Positions 1 through 3,705 of a DNA stretch of 5,711 nucleotides are shown in pieces. The position numbers and the translations under genes were made by a program. Source of the DNA: UBA1189 sp045126595 (GTDB lineage: Bacteria; Bacteroidota; Bacteroidia; Bacteroidales; Bacteroidaceae). The DNA is taken from positions 1 through 5,711 of the forward strand of contig JBGVOS010000059.1 in the NCBI GenBank assembly GCA_045126595.1. Direction: 5' to 3'. The notes beneath the pieces were generated by a model, which saw nothing but the letters and a program-made list of their open reading frames with translations, was not told where the DNA came from and made no database searches. Position 1 is the stretch's first letter, and the number at the start of each line of letters is the position of its first letter.

Positions 1-4
1 GGTT

Positions 5-229
5 GCCTTATTTATTGTCTTATCTTTACTCTCTTTCCGCCCAATCCCCAAGCTGGACGAAAAGAACGCAGCCATGAGCGATTAGGAAAATGCAAGAAGT
101 AAGCGAAACGTCGAGAACCGACAACACTCTGCCACGAGAACGAAGAAGTCCATACCTCCGATTCCGATACCGCGTAAGCAAACCGCAGGGTTTCCCTACC
201 AAAATGCTACGAAATTCTTGTACAAAAAT
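5..229. repeat. Long direct repeat, copy A
   Basis: About 225 bp repeated at 1521-1743 in the same orientation, offset 1514-1515 bases. The best blocks are fully identical: 57-95 (39 bp) and 106-150 (45 bp). The flanks are more diverged, with about one gap on each side. It contains a hairpin at 174-199 (GTAAGCAAACC, loop GCAG, GGTTTCCCTAC; 9 of 11 pairs). No reading frame stays open through both copies in the same way, so it looks non-coding. I do not recognise it as a named element. Confidence 0.88.
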
Positions 230-233
230 TAGA

Positions 234-272
234 CGCGAAATGAAGAAAAAACAAACTTTTCGCGCCTTTTTT
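234..272 (+). terminator. Possible rho-independent terminator next to repeat A
   Basis: Seven-base stem CGCGAAA (234-240) with TTTCGCG (258-264), a 17-base loop, then CC and six T's (267-272). The stem is short and the T tract is offset by two bases, so terminator activity on the plus strand is only plausible. No plus-strand gene upstream is visible in the window. Confidence 0.4.
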
Positions 273-281
273 CCTTTGATA

Positions 282-313
282 TTTGCAGATTCATTCGATT
301 TGCACTATCTTTA
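282..313 (+). promoter_or_regulatory. Promoter-like site 1 (TTTG-N20-TATCTTTA)
   Basis: TTTG (282-285) and TATCTTTA (306-313), 20 bases apart, match the Bacteroidetes promoter except for the last base of the -7 box. The -7 box sits inside TTTGCACTATCTTT, a string similar to site 2. It would start an RNA near 320 heading toward the terminator at 455. No reading frame follows. Confidence 0.45.
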
Positions 314-340
314 ATCTGCTGTCGCTGTTTGAAATTAGGC

Positions 341-389
341 TGCACCTCGGAAAAATCCAGATAATATTTGGTTTTTCGCTCGGTTTGCA
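341..389. repeat. Imperfect palindromic unit between the two promoter-like sites
   Basis: The left arm TGCACCTCGGAAAAATCCA (341-359) pairs imperfectly with the right arm TTGGTTTTTCGCTCGGTTTGCA (368-389) around a short A/T loop. The type, with a TTTGCACTA end, resembles short interspersed intergenic repeats I associate with Bacteroidales genomes. This attribution is from memory and not checked here. Confidence 0.5.
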
Positions 390-398
390 CTAATTTTG
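367..398 (+). promoter_or_regulatory. Promoter-like site 2 (TTTG-N20-TAATTTTG)
   Basis: TTTG (367-370), 20 bases, then TAATTTTG (391-398): a full match to the Bacteroidetes -33/-7 consensus on the plus strand. The expected start is near 404, only a few bases before the strong hairpin at 409-455, so the immediate product would be a very short RNA. Confidence 0.55.
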
Positions 399-403
399 CA
401 ACG

Positions 404-455
404 CAAGAACCCGCCAAGCCTCTTTACAATGCTTAAATCGGCGGGTCGTTTTTTT
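404..455 (+). ncRNA. Candidate ~50-base RNA between promoter 2 and terminator
   Basis: Inferred only from position: a consensus promoter ends at 398 and a strong intrinsic terminator ends at 455, with no room for a protein. The RNA would consist mostly of the terminator hairpin with a 24-base loop (416-439). It converges on the third cassette gene, whose stop is at 485. It could instead be a simple transcription-blocking device. Not recognised as a known family. Confidence 0.3.
409..455 (+). terminator. Strong intrinsic terminator hairpin
   Basis: Perfect seven-base G/C-rich stem ACCCGCC (409-415) with GGCGGGT (440-446), then CG and seven T's (449-455). The T tract lies on the plus-strand side only, so it terminates plus-strand transcription; the minus-strand cassette would meet the hairpin without a U tract. 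An outer ten-base inverted repeat, TTGCAACGCA (396-405) and TGCGTTGCAA (464-473), encloses the hairpin. Confidence 0.7.
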
Positions 456-484
456 ATATACCATGCGTTGCAATAAGCAGCAAT

Positions 485-736
485 TTACTGTCTACCCTCC
501 ATCTCACGCATATACTCATCGGCGATGTAGTGGTCGCCATAGAGGTAGAGACCTGTAGACTTGTCGTGAAGATGGGCACATGTTTGGCTTGCATAGAATA
601 GCTTCAAAGCCTGTATGTCGGTGACGCACAGCCGCTCGGCAAGAATGACCGATATGGCACCGATGCGATTGCTCATAATGATTTCTTGTATTATGGGCGA
701 CTTGGTGGGGCTATCATAGAGATTCTGTTCCATCAT
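485..736 (-). CDS. Small hypothetical protein, third gene of the DUF3791-DUF3990 cassette
   Basis: An 83-residue protein if started at the ATG at 736 (a second ATG follows at 733), overlapping the end of the DUF3990 gene by 23 bases. An alternative start at 676 would give 63 residues beginning MSNRIGAISVILAERL and would leave a 37-base gap. Neither start has a strong Shine-Dalgarno, and I cannot decide between them. The conserved-looking part is the end: LKLFYASQTCAHL, then DKSTGLYLYGDHYIADEYMREME, a pattern I associate with small proteins encoded next to DUF3990 genes. I cannot name a Pfam family with certainty. No signal peptide or membrane segment is obvious. It could be a second antitoxin-like or accessory subunit; that is inference from position only. 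Confidence 0.7.
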   Translation of the reverse strand: MMEQNLYDSPTKSPIIQEIIMSNRIGAISVILAERLCVTDIQALKLFYASQTCAHLHDKSTGLYLYGDHYIADEYMREMEGRQ

Positions 737-1205
737 ACACGAAATATTTGTTGATTATCTCTTGATTCAATATGCACATCTGATTGTTGGGCTGATGCTT
801 GGAAAGTTCGCGCAGTGCCATGTCGAGATCCATAAGACCAGCCGTATAGAGGTTGACGGTATCGATGACCCGGTCGTTGGCCACTCCACCTTCAACGTAA
901 TCGTAACCTCGTGCGGGATTCTCGCCATTGCGGTTGCCAATGATAAACTCGAGCCATTCGGCATCGTAAGCACTAAACACCTTGCAACGCATATTCTGCA
1001 ATATGGCTTCGCGGTCCATCTTGTAGCGATTGAGCATTGCCGTTTGTTGTCTGCTGCGTGCAATATTGTTTGCCCATGCTACGGCTTGTTGGCGGAAAAC
1101 GGTGACATAGAATCCTTGACCGAAGTCCAAGTTGGGTCTGCCGAATTTACAAATAGGAGTAGGTACGGACTCGGTGCTTCCGTGGTAGACGATAACCTCA
1201 CTCAT
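714..1205 (-). CDS. DUF3990 family protein, putative ADP-ribosyltransferase-like toxin
   Basis: A 163-residue soluble protein. Family signature seen: IVYHGS (5-10), GRPNLDFGQGFYVT (22-35), QAVAWA (40-45), a tryptophan-containing AEWLEFI (82-88) followed by NR (91-92), VANDRVIDTV (108-117) and a late NNQMCILNQE (140-149). DUF3990 is, to my knowledge, placed with ADP-ribosyltransferase-like folds. His8 in YHG and Tyr33 in GFY fit the first two positions of an H-Y-E/Q type active site; the third residue I cannot assign with confidence. The target is unknown. Start: a longer frame opens with TTG at 1220, but the ATG at 1205 has GGGAGG (1213-1218) seven bases upstream and overlaps the previous stop, so it is preferred. 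It sits between two small genes that overlap it, consistent with a toxin-antitoxin type module, but toxicity is not shown. Confidence 0.83.
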   Translation of the reverse strand: MSEVIVYHGSTESVPTPICKFGRPNLDFGQGFYVTVFRQQAVAWANNIARSRQQTAMLNRYKMDREAILQNMRCKVFSAYDAEWLEFIIGNRNGENPARGYDYVEGGVANDRVIDTVNLYTAGLMDLDMALRELSKHQPNNQMCILNQEIINKYFVYDGTESL

Positions 1206-1441
1206 AGTTTTGCCTCCCAATTGTTAAGGCACTCAACCATACGCTGTGCCAGCACGTCGCGGCTCTCGCTATGCAGCGGTTCGTAGTTGGGGAGGATGTA
1301 ATCATCTATCATCCCCAAGCGCTCCATACGATGAAACACATCGCTATAGCTGACCCCCAGATAGCGGGCAGTGGTCTCGATGCTGGTAGCCACGAAGGAC
1401 ATGATGACCTGATTCTTGGGAATTCTTCTGAGTTGCTCCAT
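1202..1441 (-). CDS. DUF3791 family small protein, likely antitoxin-like partner
   Basis: A 79-residue protein, first gene of the three-gene cassette. The C-terminal half carries the DUF3791 pattern: GVSYSDVFHRMERLGMIDDY, then YEPLHSES about 15-20 residues later, ending in LNNWEAKL. From family knowledge, DUF3791 genes often sit beside DUF3990 genes and their product is uncharacterised; an antitoxin role is inference. A longer frame reaches a TTG at 1492, but I chose the ATG at 1441 because a good Bacteroidetes promoter (1463-1493) predicts transcription starting near 1457, downstream of that TTG. Its TGA overlaps the ATG of the next gene (ATGA at 1202-1205), a sign of translational coupling. 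Confidence 0.82.
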   Translation of the reverse strand: MEQLRRIPKNQVIMSFVATSIETTARYLGVSYSDVFHRMERLGMIDDYILPNYEPLHSESRDVLAQRMVECLNNWEAKL

Positions 1442-1462
1442 ATAGTGCCAAAGTTTATTGCA

Positions 1463-1493
1463 CAAAGTTAGCGATTTGTTTTTATCCAACAAA
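1463..1493 (-). promoter_or_regulatory. Bacteroidetes-type promoter for the three-gene cassette
   Basis: On the minus strand, TTTG (1490-1493) is followed after 19 bases by TAACTTTG (1463-1470), a full match to the Bacteroidetes -33/-7 consensus (TTTG, 19-21 bases, TAnnTTTG). Transcription would begin near 1457, leaving a leader of about 15 bases before the ATG at 1441. It lies just inside repeat copy B, so the cassette carries its own promoter and does not depend on the hemW operon. Confidence 0.7.
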
Positions 1494-1520
1494 CATTTGC
1501 ATGAAAAGTTACTTCATAAG

Positions 1521-1743
1521 GCCTTCCTAATGCCTCATCCTTGCCCTCAATCCGCCCAATCCCCAAGGCGAACGAAAAGAACGCAGCCATGAGCGATTAG
1601 GAAAATGCAAAGCGTCAGCAAAACGTCGAGAACCGACAACACTCTGCCACGAGAACGAAGAAGTCTATACTTCCGATTTCAAACCATGTAAACAAACCGC
1701 AGGGTTTGCCTTACAATATGCTACAAAATTTCTGTACAGAATC
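1521..1743. repeat. Long direct repeat, copy B
   Basis: Matches copy A (5-229), with identical blocks at 1572-1610 and 1621-1665. It fills most of the gap between hemW and the DUF3791 cassette. The hairpin near the right end is kept (1688-1698 with 1703-1714) although its bases differ from copy A: one C-C mismatch in A becomes a C-G pair here. Such preservation of pairing hints that structure matters, though one example is weak evidence. The remaining bases 1744-1789 show no clear terminator for hemW. Confidence 0.88.
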
Positions 1744-1789
1744 TCCTCCCGTTTCGTTTTTGCGATGGTCTTGACCGACCTTGGTGTGG

Positions 1790-3001
1790 CTACCACAGCA
1801 GGTCGCGCATCACGGCATCGCTGACGAAGATGCTGTCGGGGGTGAGGCGCAAGTAACCGTCGGGAGTATGGATGAGCTGTCCTCGTTGGATATAGGGCTC
1901 GGCACAGTGCAGGCAGTGGGCGTGGTAGCGTTCGCCGAGGTCGGCCAACAGTTGGGTGAGGTCGATGCCGCGTGCCGTGCGCAGCTCGGTGATGATGCGC
2001 TCGTCGTAGCGCTCGTCGGTGGTGAGGTGTTCCACCTCGTGGGGGACATCTTCGCCTTCGGGGGTGGCGATGTAGTGGGTGAGGTTGCCGAGGTTCCAGC
2101 GGCGGTCGCGTCCGTCGTAGGAGTGGGCACCGGGGCCTATGCCTATATATGGGGTGCCCTGCCAGTAGCTGCTGTTGTGGCGCGAGTGGTAGCCGGGAAG
2201 GGCAAAGTTGGATATCTCGTAGTGCTCATAGCCTGCGGCGAGGAGCTTCTCTCTCAGCAGTTCGAACGAGCGTACGCTCTGCTCCTCGTCGATGGGAGAG
2301 ACGAGGCCCTGCTCCTGCATGCGCCACAGACGGGTGCCCTCCTCGTAGGTGAGGTGGTAGGCCGAGATGTGCTTCACGCCGAGCGCTATGGCTTGGTCGA
2401 GGCTATAGGACCAGTCATCGAGCGTCTCGCCGGGGAGCCCGTAGATGAGGTCGATGCTGATGTTGGTGAGGCCGTGGCGTTGTAGCCGGCGCACGGCATC
2501 GATGGCCTCCTGTGCGGTGTGGCGGCGGCCTACGAGGCGTAACGTGCGGTCGTGAAAGGATTGTATACCGAGGCTGACACGGTTGATGGGTAGGGTGCGC
2601 AGCCCCTCGACGTACGCTTCGGTGAGGTCGTCGGGGTTGGCTTCGAGGGTAATTTCTTTTAATTGAAAATTGAAAATTGAAAATTGAGAATTATTGCCTT
2701 CCAGTTGATTGGCTTCTGTGCTCTCGTGGGGATTGTTAACTTTCAATTTTGAATTTTGAATTTTCAATTCCATGCTTTCCAATATCCTCCCCAACTCCTC
2801 GATTGTCAGTGTCGAGGGGGTGCCGCCACCGAAGTAGATGGTCCTTACGGGCTCGCCCTTCAGCTCGGATATGCGATGGCGTAGCTCACGGCATACGGCA
2901 TCGACATAGGCATCTCGATGGGCGAGTAGGGTAGTGGAGTAGAAGTCGCAATAGGCGCATCTGCTCTGGCAGAAGGGGACGTGGATGTAGATTCCAGCCA
3001 T
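1790..3001 (-). CDS. hemW: HemW, radical SAM heme chaperone (coproporphyrinogen oxidase-like)
   Basis: A 403-residue cytoplasmic radical SAM protein of the HemN/HemW group. HemW binds heme and is thought to deliver it to respiratory enzymes; it is often misannotated as coproporphyrinogen III dehydrogenase. Seen: the 4Fe-4S motif CQSRCAYC (Cys11, 15, 18) followed by DF, without the fourth cysteine of true HemN, which supports HemW. Also GGGTPS (58-63), EITLEANPDDL (about 116-126), RVSLGIQSF (141-149), DLIYGLPGET (about 184-193), YEISNFALPG (about 261-270) and GIGPGAHSY (about 287-295), then a HemW-type C-terminal region. The ATG at 3001 begins the typical MAGIYIHVPF. Odd point: residues 78-114, between the helix after GGGTPS and the EITLEANP strand, are encoded by a palindromic repeat also found in mutS2. 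Without it the protein would be near 365 residues, close to usual. The gene lies 18 bases after the TRIC gene, probably in the same transcript. Confidence 0.95.
   Translation of the reverse strand: MAGIYIHVPFCQSRCAYCDFYSTTLLAHRDAYVDAVCRELRHRISELKGEPVRTIYFGGGTPSTLTIEELGRILESMELKIQNSKLKVNNPHESTEANQLEGNNSQFSIFNFQLKEITLEANPDDLTEAYVEGLRTLPINRVSLGIQSFHDRTLRLVGRRHTAQEAIDAVRRLQRHGLTNISIDLIYGLPGETLDDWSYSLDQAIALGVKHISAYHLTYEEGTRLWRMQEQGLVSPIDEEQSVRSFELLREKLLAAGYEHYEISNFALPGYHSRHNSSYWQGTPYIGIGPGAHSYDGRDRRWNLGNLTHYIATPEGEDVPHEVEHLTTDERYDERIITELRTARGIDLTQLLADLGERYHAHCLHCAEPYIQRGQLIHTPDGYLRLTPDSIFVSDAVMRDLLW
2661..2769 (-). repeat. In-frame coding palindromic element, copy in hemW
   Basis: A 109-bp element whose ends are long inverted repeats. 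The left arm (2661-2692) is built from heptamers ATTGAAA. The right arm (2741-2769) is its reverse complement over about 29 bases with two differences. The centre contains TCGTGGGGA. It matches the element at 4181-4289 at 89 of 109 positions by eye, without gaps. It is read through as protein: ELKIQNSKLK near the start and NSQFSIFNFQLKE at the end. Similarity extends slightly past the left edge (a CTTT stretch, codons for KE), so the inserted unit may be about 114 bp, a multiple of three. The A/T-rich composition contrasts sharply with the surrounding G/C-rich gene. Confidence 0.9.
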
Positions 3002-3019
3002 CAGCGAATGGGGAGATTC

Positions 3020-3652
3020 TTACTTTTGGTGGTGCTCCTCTTCGCCCTTCAGTATGGGGAGGCTGATGTGGAACTTCACCGCCAGCACACGGGTGAGGAA
3101 GACGCATACGCCACAGGTGATCTGTGTCACGATAGAGTCGCAACCCAAGCGGCCACATACCCAGTAGGCAAAGCCGCCCATCACGCAGGCCATGGCATAG
3201 ATGTCCTTGCGGAAGATAAGGGGTATCTCATTGATGAACACGTCGCGCAATACTCCGCCCGCAGCACCGGTGAAGGTACCCATAATCGTAGCCACCCACA
3301 GCGGATAGCCTGCATCGAGCGTCTTCTGTATACCTACCACGGCAAAGAGCGCGAGGCCGATGGCGTCGAAGAGGAAGATGGTGTTGTTCATCTTGACCAG
3401 GTACTTGCTGAATATCATCACCCACAGCAAGGCGAAGGCGGTGATGATGAGGTAGATGGTGTCGGTCATCCAGAAGGGGGTGACATCGAGCAACACGTCG
3501 CGGATGGTACCGCCACCGATAGCGGTCACGAGACCTACGACATAGGCTCCGAAGAGGTCGAACTGCTTGGCCGAAGCCAGACGGATACCTGAGATGGCAA
3601 AGGCAAAGGTGCCGATGAATTCAATAATGTCTACAAAGTTGATTTGCATCAT
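3020..3652 (-). CDS. TRIC family cation channel (UPF0126/YicG-like)
   Basis: A 210-residue, strongly hydrophobic inner-membrane protein of the trimeric intracellular cation channel family (older name UPF0126). Prokaryotic members form homotrimeric potassium-permeable channels with seven helices arising from an internal duplication. Both halves show the hallmark glycine-rich motif: GGGTIRD at residues 46-52 and GAAGGVLRD at 129-137. A DAIGLALFAVVG segment (about 96-107) matches the family's pore-lining helix. The length is normal and the tail is short and charged, ending in EEEHHQK. Translation begins at one of two adjacent ATGs (3652 or 3649), preceded by an A/T-rich stretch with no Shine-Dalgarno, as is common in Bacteroidetes. 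It lies 53 bases after mutS2 and 18 before hemW. The physiological role in this organism is not evident from context. Confidence 0.93.
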   Translation of the reverse strand: MMQINFVDIIEFIGTFAFAISGIRLASAKQFDLFGAYVVGLVTAIGGGTIRDVLLDVTPFWMTDTIYLIITAFALLWVMIFSKYLVKMNNTIFLFDAIGLALFAVVGIQKTLDAGYPLWVATIMGTFTGAAGGVLRDVFINEIPLIFRKDIYAMACVMGGFAYWVCGRLGCDSIVTQITCGVCVFLTRVLAVKFHISLPILKGEEEHHQK

Positions 3653-3705
3653 GATAATTTATGGTTTTTAGATTTATTATTCTTTTTTCTGTGCTTTCAA
3701 TAGAA

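Noticed and set aside
90..314. Plus-strand 74-codon frame within repeat A
   Set aside because: The matching frame in repeat B stops much earlier, and the sequence past the repeat is unrelated; it looks like chance translation of a non-coding repeat.
229..417. Minus-strand 62-codon frame in the left intergenic region
   Set aside because: It runs across the terminator-like hairpin, palindrome and promoter-like repeats, with no ribosome site or family resemblance.
762..1286. Plus-strand open frame opposite the DUF3990 gene
   Set aside because: No recognisable motif; the minus-strand gene has family motifs, a good ribosome site and overlapping neighbours.
1442..1492. TTG at 1492 as start of the DUF3791 gene
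   Set aside because: The promoter at 1463-1493 overlaps this stretch and predicts an RNA start near 1457, so the ATG at 1441 is the better start.
1785..1797. Small perfect hairpin (TGTGG/CCACA) around the hemW stop codon as a terminator
   Set aside because: The stem is only five pairs, it includes coding sequence and has no T tract after it on the minus strand.
1781..2485. Long plus-strand open frame (234 codons) opposite hemW
   Set aside because: It is the antisense shadow of a well-supported radical SAM gene in a G/C-rich region; its Val/Ala/Gly-rich product shows no family motif.
2661..2769. Short tandem repeats taken as a CRISPR or simple satellite
   Set aside because: Only heptamer arms of an inverted-repeat element are present, with no spacers of regular length and no cas genes; the second copy in mutS2 shows it is a defined unit.
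2981..3592. Plus-strand open frame of 203 codons opposite the TRIC gene
   Set aside because: Antisense shadow; the minus strand has clear repeated TRIC motifs and membrane segments, while this product is low-complexity His/Glu/Asp-rich.
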